A stretch of DNA of 64,000 bases, taken from positions 28,927 through 92,926 of the forward strand of contig CAKPDM010000004.1 in NCBI GenBank assembly GCA_934148995.1, in the 5' to 3' direction. Numbering within the stretch: the stretch's first letter is position 1; the number at the start of each line of letters is the position of its first letter. This document shows positions 1-7,306 of this stretch, one piece after another. This stretch comes from an uncultured Bacilli bacterium (lineage in GTDB: Bacteria > Bacillota_I > Bacilli_A > RF39 > UBA660). The translations under genes were made by a program, and so were the position numbers. The notes below the pieces were generated by a model. It searched no databases. It saw only the letters and a list, made by a program, of their open reading frames with translations, and had not been told where the DNA came from.

Positions 1-110
1 TAATTGATAAAAGGTATGTTAGGGTAATACTACATGGTATAATTCTTTTCAATGCCTATTTCCTTCTTAAAGGTGAAAAATATTATAATGAGAATGTGGG
101 GGCTGAGTAG
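1..110 (+). CDS. 3' end of an upstream CDS, possibly a Tad-type membrane protein (partial)
   Basis: The frame is open from base 3 to the TAG at 108-110, giving the last 35 residues of a protein whose start lies outside the window. This tail has one hydrophobic stretch (about YVRVILHGIILFNAYFLLKG) followed by a short acidic end. It stops 2 bases before the TadC-like gene, so the two are almost certainly co-transcribed. By position it could be TadB, the usual partner of TadC, but too little is visible to assign a family. Confidence 0.6.
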   Translation, partial: IDKRYVRVILHGIILFNAYFLLKGEKYYNENVGAE

Positions 111-112
111 AT

Positions 113-892
113 ATGGAAGTAATTATTGTAGCAGTTATTATAATTGGTGTTCTACTTTACAATCACACAATTGATAAAGATAAATTTATCAAAGATAATG
201 CTAAATATTTTAATCTTTTAAGAGAAGATGATTATAACTTTTTAGTAGCTGCAAAATATGGTGACAAAGCTGATAGTGATGTATTATTTCAAAAAAGAAT
301 TAATCTTGGTGTTTTAACAATTTTTTTTGTTATGTTTATACAGCTTAATTCATTAAGTCTTTTAAATATATTGTTAGCGGTAATAATTGGTTTTTTAGCT
401 TTTAAGTATCCTTATATGACACTTAAAAATTATTATAAAAAACATTTGCATGATATTGATGTAATGTTGCCATACTATTTAAAGGGACTAGAAATTTTAA
501 TTCAACATTATACAGTTCCAGTTGCTATTGGTAAAAGTATTCCTGATGCTCCAGATATATTTAAACCAGGTCTTACTGATATGATAGAAAAAATTAATGC
601 AGGTGATTCATCAATTCAACCATATATGGATTTTGCTAACGAATATCCAGTAAGAGATTCAATGCGAATGATGCGTTTACTTTATCGTTTAGGTATTGGT
701 GGGCAAGAGAAGAAACAAGAAAGATTATTAATGTTTTCAAAAACGGTATCAAATTTACAAGCCAAGGCACGTGAGACTAAATATAAAGAACGTCTTGATC
801 ATATGGGAAATCAAACAATGATCATGTTAGTTGTTACTGGTGTTAGTGTTATGGTGGTAATATTAATTTCTATGATGTCTATGGTTATGTAA
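113..892 (+). CDS. TadC-like pilus assembly membrane protein (type II secretion F domain)
   Basis: This 259-residue protein has an N-terminal membrane helix (1-17), two adjacent helices (about 67-105), a cytosolic helical region with the T2SSF pattern (DVMLPYYLKGLEIL near 118-131, then RMMRLLYRLG), and a C-terminal helix (about 234-257). TadC/GspF proteins form the inner-membrane platform that moves pilin subunits between the membrane and the pilus, powered by TadA. It is followed by two pilin-like genes and a TadZ-like gene, which supports a Tad role. TadA is not in the window and would lie further upstream. Family assignment is from layout and motif feel, not from a search. Confidence 0.65.
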   Translation: MEVIIVAVIIIGVLLYNHTIDKDKFIKDNAKYFNLLREDDYNFLVAAKYGDKADSDVLFQKRINLGVLTIFFVMFIQLNSLSLLNILLAVIIGFLAFKYPYMTLKNYYKKHLHDIDVMLPYYLKGLEILIQHYTVPVAIGKSIPDAPDIFKPGLTDMIEKINAGDSSIQPYMDFANEYPVRDSMRMMRLLYRLGIGGQEKKQERLLMFSKTVSNLQAKARETKYKERLDHMGNQTMIMLVVTGVSVMVVILISMMSMVM

Positions 893-909
893 AGAATCAA
901 GAAAATTAG

Positions 910-937
910 TTACAAATAAATAAATATTTGCTATAAT
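910..937 (+). promoter_or_regulatory. SigA-type promoter with extended -10 before the pilin-like genes
   Basis: TTACAA (910-915), a 16-base spacer and TATAAT (932-937) preceded by TGC, which makes an extended -10. It would start a transcript for the 51-residue pilin-like gene and its followers, separate from the TadC message. Confidence 0.55.
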
Positions 938-968
938 GTTTATATGATAGGAAAGGAGAATGATATAA

Positions 969-1124
969 ATGAAAGAGGCAACAGGAGAGTTAAACATGAC
1001 AGTAGTTACAATAGTTTTGATAGGAGTTATAACAGCTTTCTTTACAGCTTTTTGGCCAACTATCAGAACTAAGATTCAAACTACTTGGAATAAAACAAAT
1101 AATACCCCTCAAAATTTACGTTAA
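969..1124 (+). CDS. Small pilin-like peptide (51 aa)
   Basis: This 51-residue gene has a strong ribosome site (GGAAAGGAG, 950-958) 10 bases before the ATG at 969. It has a short polar N-terminus (MKEATGELNM), one hydrophobic helix (11-29) and a hydrophilic Asn/Thr-rich tail. The form resembles Flp/Tad major pilins, which are small and single-helix, but the classic G-x4-E-Y processing motif is absent. Its N-terminus matches the next gene's (KEAxG here, REAxG there), which suggests both are handled by the same membrane machinery. It is a candidate major pilin of the Tad part of the locus. Confidence 0.6.
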   Translation: MKEATGELNMTVVTIVLIGVITAFFTAFWPTIRTKIQTTWNKTNNTPQNLR

Positions 1125-1138
1125 AGAGGTGAAGTACA

Positions 1139-1636
1139 ATGCGTGAAGCGATTGGTGGAGTATTTACATTACAAATTATCTTAGTGTTTGTAATACTGAT
1201 AAATGGGTATATGGCATATTCTGTCAATTATACTCGCGCCTTTCGAGTTAAAAATAGTATAATAAATATTATCGAAGAACGAGAAGGTTTTTCGGAAGGA
1301 TCAAAGGCTGCAGAGGAAATTAGTTCCTTAGTAAAAACGGCTGGTTATGGTCTTTCTTCAGTTCAACAACAAGCAGTAAGAAATATGAATCATCAAAATG
1401 GTTGGTATTGTAGCGGAGCAGATGGCTATTGTGTAAAGTGTATTGATAATACTGGTAATAATGCAATTAACGTTGACGATGCATCTTATCGCGGAGTTTA
1501 TTATACTGTTAAGACTTATGTAAATATGGATATTCCTATTCTTAATAGAATATTTACTGGTTTACCAGACTTCTTATCAGTAAGAGGAGATACTAAAACA
1601 GTATATGCTAAGAATGGATGTCAAGCTATGAATTAG
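1139..1636 (+). CDS. TadE-like pseudopilin
   Basis: This 165-residue protein has an N-terminal hydrophobic helix (about 8-28) after MREAIGG, then an extracytoplasmic domain. The helix continues into a region like the stem of TadE/type IV pseudopilins (YTRAFRVKNSIINIIEE). Five Cys residues (four within about 91-101, such as WYCSGADGYCVKC, and one near the C-terminus) could form disulphides outside the cell. It lies 14 bases after the 51-residue pilin-like gene and 15 bases before the TadZ-like gene. A minor-pilin role is inferred from the fold pattern and neighbours. Confidence 0.55.
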   Translation: MREAIGGVFTLQIILVFVILINGYMAYSVNYTRAFRVKNSIINIIEEREGFSEGSKAAEEISSLVKTAGYGLSSVQQQAVRNMNHQNGWYCSGADGYCVKCIDNTGNNAINVDDASYRGVYYTVKTYVNMDIPILNRIFTGLPDFLSVRGDTKTVYAKNGCQAMN

Positions 1637-1651
1637 AAAGGAGGGAACGAC

Positions 1652-2629
1652 ATGTATGTAATAGTTGCAAATGAAGCTAAAGATATGTTATCCCGCCTTG
1701 ATATTGATGTAATGAAGAGTGTTGAGGGAGTTCATACAGCAGAAGAGATTGTCTCTATGTTTAAGAACTTCTTTTATGCTAGAATGATTCTTGATATTAC
1801 AGCTATTCAGGATTATGATAATATCACTAATATTCAAAAGATTTCTATTGGTTTAGATGCAGAGAAGATAATTCTTGTTTTACCAAATAACGAAATTTCA
1901 ACATCTAGTAGCTATTTATCAAAAATTATATCAATGGGTATTTATAACTTTACTACTAATTTAGATGGTATTAAGTATTGCTTAGAACATCCAAATACTT
2001 ATAAGGATGTAGCACATATTCAACAGCTTAATACTTTATCTAGTACAATTAATGAGAAAGTTATGAGTGGTAACCAAATTATTGGTATCAGGAATGTTAC
2101 TGATCATGCTGGTTCAACAACACTGATTTATATGTTAAAGAAAGAGTTAGAGCAAACTTATGGAATGAGTGTCTTAGCTCTTGAAATAAACAAACATGAT
2201 TTTCTTTACTTCAATGATAAAAATATGATTTCAACGACAGATTCTAATTTAATGACAGAAATAGTTAAACATAAAGATGCTTCTGTTATATTGATTGATT
2301 TAAATGATTCTGATAATGATGGCGTATGTAGTGACGTGCTATATCTATTAGAGCCATCTAGTATTCGTCTTAATAAATTAATGCGAAGAAATAGAAAAAT
2401 ATTTGAAGAATTGCGAGGAAAGAAGATAGTTTTAAATCAAAGTTTATTAACTAATAAAGATGTAATGGACTTTGAATATGAAGGAAGAACTAAAGTCTTT
2501 TATAATCTTCCCCCTTTGAACGATAGAGAGAAAAATCCAGTTCTTACCGATTTTTTAGCAAAATTAGGACTTTTAAGTAAAAATGAAACTAAAGATGATG
2601 GTAAAATTTTTGGATTATTCAAACGTTAA
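1652..2629 (+). CDS. TadZ/CpaE-like protein with degenerate P-loop
   Basis: This 325-residue soluble protein has a receiver-like N-terminal half (1-125; the strand KIILVLPNNEIS fits the receiver fold) and a MinD/ParA-like C-terminal half (about 140-300). TadZ/CpaE proteins localise Tad pilus assembly to a site in the cell. Where family members carry KGGVGKTT, this one has TDHAGSTT (150-157) without the P-loop lysines, so ATP hydrolysis is doubtful; several TadZ proteins are known to be atypical in this way. A second strand, ASVILIDLND, sits where the Walker B element is expected. It closes the Tad-like part of the locus. Confidence 0.6.
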   Translation: MYVIVANEAKDMLSRLDIDVMKSVEGVHTAEEIVSMFKNFFYARMILDITAIQDYDNITNIQKISIGLDAEKIILVLPNNEISTSSSYLSKIISMGIYNFTTNLDGIKYCLEHPNTYKDVAHIQQLNTLSSTINEKVMSGNQIIGIRNVTDHAGSTTLIYMLKKELEQTYGMSVLALEINKHDFLYFNDKNMISTTDSNLMTEIVKHKDASVILIDLNDSDNDGVCSDVLYLLEPSSIRLNKLMRRNRKIFEELRGKKIVLNQSLLTNKDVMDFEYEGRTKVFYNLPPLNDREKNPVLTDFLAKLGLLSKNETKDDGKIFGLFKR

Positions 2630-2632
2630 TAA

Positions 2633-2661
2633 TTGACAAATAATATGATTTTTTATATCAT
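2633..2661 (+). promoter_or_regulatory. SigA-type promoter of the T4SS-like gene block
   Basis: A perfect -35 TTGACA (2633-2638), a 17-base spacer and TATCAT (2656-2661). It lies in the 56-base gap between the TadZ-like gene and the first T4SS-pilin gene and is one of the best SigA promoters in the window. It implies that the T4SS part has its own transcript. Confidence 0.7.
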
Positions 2662-2685
2662 AGTAGGTGAGAAGGAGAAATTGGT

Positions 2686-3042
2686 ATGAATTTAGGTTTA
2701 CAAATATTAGCTGATGTTGGTGAGCCAACTGAAACTTGTAAAGGTTTATTATTCTTAGTAAGAATTGTTCGTAAAGGTATATTTCCTATTTTACAAATTG
2801 GTATTCCAATTATCTTAATTGTTTTAGGTACCTTAGATTTAGGAAAGGCAGTTATTGCATCAGATGATAAACAAGTTAAGGAAGCTCAAGGTAAATTAAT
2901 TAAACGTTGTATTTATGCTGTTGCTGTGTTCTTTATCGTTACGCTTGTTAATGTTATTTTATCTATGGTGGCTACAACTGCTGGAGATGAAGTAACGGGT
3001 ATGACTGATTGGCGTGACTGTTGGAATGCTGCCGGTAATTAA
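2686..3042 (+). CDS. T4SS-pilin-family membrane protein (VirB2/TrbC-like)
   Basis: This 118-residue protein has two membrane helices (about 34-52 and 72-95) joined by a short charged loop (KAVIASDDKQVKEAQGKLIK). This matches small T4SS pilin proteins of Gram-positive conjugation-like loci. The loop and second helix recur in the C-terminus of the next gene and in the N-terminal part of the VirB6-like protein. The start is set by the GAGAAGGAG ribosome site before 2686. A likely Rho-independent terminator follows, so it may be made in excess of the downstream genes, as expected for a pilin-type subunit. Confidence 0.6.
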   Translation: MNLGLQILADVGEPTETCKGLLFLVRIVRKGIFPILQIGIPIILIVLGTLDLGKAVIASDDKQVKEAQGKLIKRCIYAVAVFFIVTLVNVILSMVATTAGDEVTGMTDWRDCWNAAGN

Positions 3043-3049
3043 TATTTGG

Positions 3050-3089
3050 GAAATAGTAAATATAGAAATTGCTATTTTCTTTTTTTTTT
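3050..3089 (+). terminator. Rho-independent terminator (likely partial)
   Basis: GAAATAG (3050-3056) pairs with CTATTTTC (3072-3079, one bulged T), followed by ten T. No clear promoter follows before 3147, so read-through into the next gene is likely and the site would lower expression of the downstream genes. Confidence 0.6.
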
Positions 3090-3146
3090 GGTACAATTAT
3101 TTTGATTAGCTTGTTTTTGAGAACATGCTTTCTTGGAGGAACCCTT

Positions 3147-4352
3147 ATGAGAAAAAAGAATGCTATTTATTTCGTTATTATTAGTTTAATATTTTGTGTG
3201 TTTTTGACTCCTAGTGTAGTAAATGCGGATGGCTCTTGTACATACAAATTAGATGTAGATTCTTTGGGATTGTCTGCAGCGTTGAAATCTGCATCTTTTA
3301 CCATAACTGTTAAAGATAATGGTAAAGTTACTAAGGGAAAATTAAAGTTTGTTAATATTAATGATACAAAGGAAGAAGCCGAATTAACGTCAGGAGTTAA
3401 TTTAGATGGCCAACATACTTTAATGTATAAAAAAATGTTTGATGACAATGGGGATTTTTATAAAGCTTATAAAAAGAGAAATAACTGTCCATCAATGCAG
3501 TTTATAAATCAAGATAGTTCCGGTATCTCAGCAATTAAGATGGTGTTAAATGGACAAGAGACTACTATCGATAATAGTAATTCGACCAGCACTCCAGAAA
3601 GCACTGATCCAAATAGAGCTCAAAAGAAAATTTATTGTAATAATATAGAGAAAGATATGCGTGATGTAAAATCTGGTAAAGTCTATTTTACTACTTATGA
3701 GGTAAATGGGGTAAAATTGTTTAGCGTAGTTTTAAAATCTAAAGGAAAAAAAGTTGGAGATGCTACTGATATTAATTATAATGCTACTGCTAATATTCTA
3801 TATGGTGGAACGAGCTTTAGCTTTCTTGTAAACTCTGCAGATTATGATACTTATTGGAGTACAAAATGTTCTGACACATCTACAAATATATATATGAAGG
3901 CGGATGGAGGTTCTGCGAGTACCACTAGAGTATTCCAAACTACGCTTCCATCGACAACTGAAAATGGTTCATACAATGCGGCGGAGGCAAAATATGATAC
4001 TGGTAAATCAACAGCTCCGACATATAAAGATAAGTCTTCATTGAATGATTTAAACAAGAAATATGATCAATGCAGTCAAATAATAGATATGTCTGAGGGA
4101 AAATTTGGATGGCTTCTTCAAAAAATATTAAATTATATAAAAATAGCTGGCCCAATACTAGTTGTACTTTTAAGTGCTCTTGATTTTATTAAAGCGGTTG
4201 CTTCTAGCGATGAGAATGTGTTTAAAAAAGCTCAATCTAGACTTGTTATTAGGTTGGTTGCGGCACTTGCTTTATTTTTGGTTCCTACACTTGTACAATT
4301 ATTACTTGGTTTAATTAATGGTATAACTGATTCGTCGTGCGGACTTAAATAG
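3147..4352 (+). CDS. Exported protein with C-terminal T4SS-pilin domain
   Basis: The ATG at 3147 is preferred because GGAGG (3135-3139) lies just before it and a signal peptide follows (MRKKNAIYFVIISLIFCVFL...VVNA, cleavage near residue 29); the frame is open further upstream, but without a ribosome site. The 401-residue protein has a long extracytoplasmic region (30-320, Ser/Thr/Asn-rich with Cys) and two C-terminal membrane helices (about 330-395) around KAVASSDENVFKKAQSRL, the same module as in the preceding 118-residue protein. It is therefore a fusion of a surface domain to a pilin-type membrane module, perhaps a minor subunit or tip protein. That role is inference. Confidence 0.6.
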   Translation: MRKKNAIYFVIISLIFCVFLTPSVVNADGSCTYKLDVDSLGLSAALKSASFTITVKDNGKVTKGKLKFVNINDTKEEAELTSGVNLDGQHTLMYKKMFDDNGDFYKAYKKRNNCPSMQFINQDSSGISAIKMVLNGQETTIDNSNSTSTPESTDPNRAQKKIYCNNIEKDMRDVKSGKVYFTTYEVNGVKLFSVVLKSKGKKVGDATDINYNATANILYGGTSFSFLVNSADYDTYWSTKCSDTSTNIYMKADGGSASTTRVFQTTLPSTTENGSYNAAEAKYDTGKSTAPTYKDKSSLNDLNKKYDQCSQIIDMSEGKFGWLLQKILNYIKIAGPILVVLLSALDFIKAVASSDENVFKKAQSRLVIRLVAALALFLVPTLVQLLLGLINGITDSSCGLK

Positions 4353-4368
4353 TAAGGAGTTGATATAA

Positions 4369-6441
4369 ATGAGTTCTAGTAGTACTGTGCCAGGTTTTTT
4401 TAAAGATGGTTTCCGAATTTTTTGTACAGTTTTTGATGGCATAGGGGTATCATTACTTGGTGGCATATATAAGGTATTTTATTTAGTTGCAAACGCTACT
4501 ATTATAAAAGGTGACGTTTTAAAAGTTTTTTATTCCAGAATTCAATTGATTATAGGAATACTAATGATTTTCAAACTTGCCATGTCAATTTTGAATATTA
4601 TAATTAATCCCGATCTCGTTAAAGACCAAAAACAGGGGGCAGGAAAAATAGTGACAAGAATTGTTGTTGCTTTGTTTATGCTCACACTTGTTATTCCGAT
4701 TAATATTCCTGATGCAGAAGCTGGTAGTTTAAATGGCTATATTAATGATCATGGTATTTTGTTTGGCTTTTTATATAAAGCACAAGATTCTATTTTATCA
4801 GAAAATATTATTGCTAAGCTTGTTCTTGGTATTCAATCTGATACCGAAGATAATTCTATGGATGTTAATAGTCTTAGTGATATTGGAAATACTATGGCTT
4901 CTACAGTTTTAAAGGTTTTTATAAGAATCAATGTAAAAGATGATACTCAACCAGCGTGTGATTATTCGTCTGATGATGATCCTTGTTCAAATACTCTTTG
5001 TCCAGCTGAGGTTAATGCATCACATTATGCCGAAGAAAATGTTGATCCTGTAATTATTTTAGATCATATAAATGAGTCTTGCAAACCTAATGGTGAAAGT
5101 GGAGAAAGATATGCCTTTGTTTATACTTTTCTTTTAAGTGGAATTGTTATGATAATCATGGCTCTTATTATCCTTGGGTTTACAATAGATATAGCCGTTC
5201 GTGCCATTAAATTAGCAGTTTTAAGGCTTATTGCGCCAGTACCAATTATTAGTTACATTAATCCTCCAAAACAAGGGGGCGGTGCTTTTGATAATTGGAC
5301 AAAATCGTTAATTTCTACTTATGTTGATTTATTTGTGCGCTTAGCATTGGTTTATTTTGGCTTATTCCTAATTAGAACAGTAATAGATACTGGTTTTGAC
5401 ATCTTTGGTGATCAAGCAGCACAGGGCTCGCTTTTCTACAAGGGAATAGCATTAATCTTTGTTATTTTAGGAATACTTGTGTTTATGAAACAAGCTCCAG
5501 CATTTATTAAAGATGTTTTAGGTATAAAAGGCAAACCAATGGGAAATGTCGGACTTTCTAGCGTACTTGCTGGTTCTGCTGCTTTCATTGGTGGAGCAGG
5601 TTTATCTGGTGTAAGTACCGCAGCTTTCAGTACATTTAGAGCTGCAAGTGAAGCTGCTTCTCAAGGAAAACCTATGCCAGGTGGTTGGGGAGCAGGTCGT
5701 GATTTTGCTGCTCAACTCAGAACTGGTGATCCTAAGGCTAAGGGTGGTATCTTAAATAATTTGCAAGATAGTTTAGCTAGAAGGGCGAATATTAGAATGG
5801 CCAGAAATTATGGTGTAACAGCAGCTGGACTTGATATAGCCAAAGATAAATCATTAGCTGCAGATGCAGAGGCTGCAAAAACGAAGGACTTTTATGAAAG
5901 ATTTACTCAAGGCCATATGGATGATTATGAACGTGCTAAATATGTTAGTGCTAATGGTTTAACATTGACTGGTACTAGAGAAGAGCAAGATGAGATCATT
6001 AGAAATGATATGTATACTAAGATGAATAATGCAGCTGCTGAAGCATTTAAGGCTAAGAAGAAATGGGATGAAGGTAAAGAATATGCTAAAACTCATAGAA
6101 TCAGTCCAAGTTTTGAGGAAGAGCATAGACCAAGTAGATTTGGTGAACGCCGTATGACTGATGATAAGAGAAAAGGAAGACCAGACATGTATAATGCTAG
6201 GGGTAGAGGTGCAACTGCTCATCAAACTATGGCTGATAGAATTTATGGTAGTCATGATAAGTGGGATGATCCTACAACACCAAGAACAGAAAACAGATGG
6301 AATCCTGGTAGTGCTAAAGATGTTGATAACGACACATATAATGATAGTCCATTTGGTCCACCTGGTGCAGGATCTGCAACTGGACGTGGGGGCCCATTTG
6401 GTCGTGGCGACCCAGGCCCTGGCGGCGGCCCTAGACCTTAA
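4369..6441 (+). CDS. VirB6/TrbL-like T4SS channel membrane protein
   Basis: This 690-residue protein has seven to eight membrane helices in residues 15-380, including two N-terminal ones around residues 60-120 (the loop LVKDQKQGAGKIVTR resembles the T4SS-pilin loop), then a cluster at about 245-380. The region from 400 to 690 is hydrophilic, cytosolic by the expected topology, and ends in a Gly/Pro/Arg-rich tail. VirB6-type proteins form the polytopic inner-membrane part of the translocation channel. A Cys-rich extracytoplasmic loop lies at about 185-245. The long cytosolic tail is typical of Gram-positive VirB6 proteins. Ribosome site AAGGAG sits before the ATG at 4369. Confidence 0.65.
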   Translation: MSSSSTVPGFFKDGFRIFCTVFDGIGVSLLGGIYKVFYLVANATIIKGDVLKVFYSRIQLIIGILMIFKLAMSILNIIINPDLVKDQKQGAGKIVTRIVVALFMLTLVIPINIPDAEAGSLNGYINDHGILFGFLYKAQDSILSENIIAKLVLGIQSDTEDNSMDVNSLSDIGNTMASTVLKVFIRINVKDDTQPACDYSSDDDPCSNTLCPAEVNASHYAEENVDPVIILDHINESCKPNGESGERYAFVYTFLLSGIVMIIMALIILGFTIDIAVRAIKLAVLRLIAPVPIISYINPPKQGGGAFDNWTKSLISTYVDLFVRLALVYFGLFLIRTVIDTGFDIFGDQAAQGSLFYKGIALIFVILGILVFMKQAPAFIKDVLGIKGKPMGNVGLSSVLAGSAAFIGGAGLSGVSTAAFSTFRAASEAASQGKPMPGGWGAGRDFAAQLRTGDPKAKGGILNNLQDSLARRANIRMARNYGVTAAGLDIAKDKSLAADAEAAKTKDFYERFTQGHMDDYERAKYVSANGLTLTGTREEQDEIIRNDMYTKMNNAAAEAFKAKKKWDEGKEYAKTHRISPSFEEEHRPSRFGERRMTDDKRKGRPDMYNARGRGATAHQTMADRIYGSHDKWDDPTTPRTENRWNPGSAKDVDNDTYNDSPFGPPGAGSATGRGGPFGRGDPGPGGGPRP

Positions 6442-6462
6442 TCTAAGAAGGAGTGTGACTAG

Positions 6463-6777
6463 TTGATGAATTATTTAATACCGGCTAATACTAAAAAAGG
6501 AGAGTTAATCTTAGGAATATTTCGTTTTTATGACTTAGTATTATTTGGAATTGGAATACTATTGACATTGATTCTGTTGGTTACTATGCCAATGAATGAT
6601 ACTATGCAGGTGGTTCTTGTTATGCTACCTGCTGGTATCTGCACATTCTTAATAATTCCAGTACCAAATTATCATAATATATTAACTATAATTTTAGAGT
6701 GTTATGCCTTTATAACAAATAGACAAAGATATATATGGAAGGGTTGGTGTGTATCAGATGGCAAAGAAAATAGGTAG
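6463..6777 (+). CDS. PrgI/VirB3-like small membrane protein
   Basis: This protein of about 104 residues has two membrane helices (about 24-44 and 48-66) and a basic C-terminus (TNRQRYIWKGW). Small two-helix PrgI/VirB3 proteins sit immediately before VirB4 in Gram-positive conjugation loci, exactly the position seen here. TTG at 6463 and ATG at 6466 are both possible starts behind AAGGAG (6448-6453). The gene overlaps the start of the next one by about 20 bases, so translation is probably coupled. Confidence 0.65.
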   Translation: MMNYLIPANTKKGELILGIFRFYDLVLFGIGILLTLILLVTMPMNDTMQVVLVMLPAGICTFLIIPVPNYHNILTIILECYAFITNRQRYIWKGWCVSDGKENR

Positions 6778-7306
6778 TGCTTATACAGAGGATTGGTTAC
6801 CAGTTGAATCTATTCAAAATGGTATGATTGTCTGTAGTGATAAAAATAAAGTAACAGGAGTTAAAATTGCTCCGAGAAATATCTTTATCTTGGATGCGCA
6901 AGCACAAGATAATGTCTTAATCAGTTTGAAAAACTTTTATAATATGATTGATTTTGAATTTTGGTTGGTAGTAGCAGATCGCCCTGTTGATATATCTGTT
7001 TATATGTCACAGCTACAACTTTTATATAATGACACGCCATCTCCTGCTATTCGTAAGATAATAATGCAAGATATCGAAAAGGGTAATACCTTTATGAATA
7101 ATAGTATTGTTGATACTGAGTATTATATTTTATTTAAAGATAAAAATCCTGATAATCTTCAAAAGAGAATTCGTCTTTTGATAAATGGTCTTGCTAGTTG
7201 TGGACTTAATGCTTCACAGGTTAGTAATGATGATTTAAGATTAATTCTTGATAATTTCTTGAATGGGGGAAATACTACTGAGTTTGGGACGGTGATGCCA
7301 TTATGA
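6758..7306 (+). CDS. VirB4-like N-terminal domain as a separate protein
   Basis: ATG at 6758 (182 residues) is taken as the start; a GTG at 6749 is also in frame. The protein resembles the N-terminal, non-ATPase region of VirB4/TraC-type proteins: WLPVESIQNGMIVCSDKNK near the start, then a strand-rich region (NFYNMIDFEFWLVVADRP). There is no Walker motif. It overlaps the next gene as ATGA (7303-7306), and that gene carries the rest of a VirB4 with the ATPase. Together they total about 780 residues, a normal VirB4 length. See the finding on the split VirB4. Confidence 0.6.
   Translation: MAKKIGSAYTEDWLPVESIQNGMIVCSDKNKVTGVKIAPRNIFILDAQAQDNVLISLKNFYNMIDFEFWLVVADRPVDISVYMSQLQLLYNDTPSPAIRKIIMQDIEKGNTFMNNSIVDTEYYILFKDKNPDNLQKRIRLLINGLASCGLNASQVSNDDLRLILDNFLNGGNTTEFGTVMPL

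Noticed and set aside
6161..6466. Open frame inside the VirB6-like gene, another frame
   Set aside because: It is a shadow of the hydrophilic VirB6 tail, has no ribosome site and reads as a low-complexity product.
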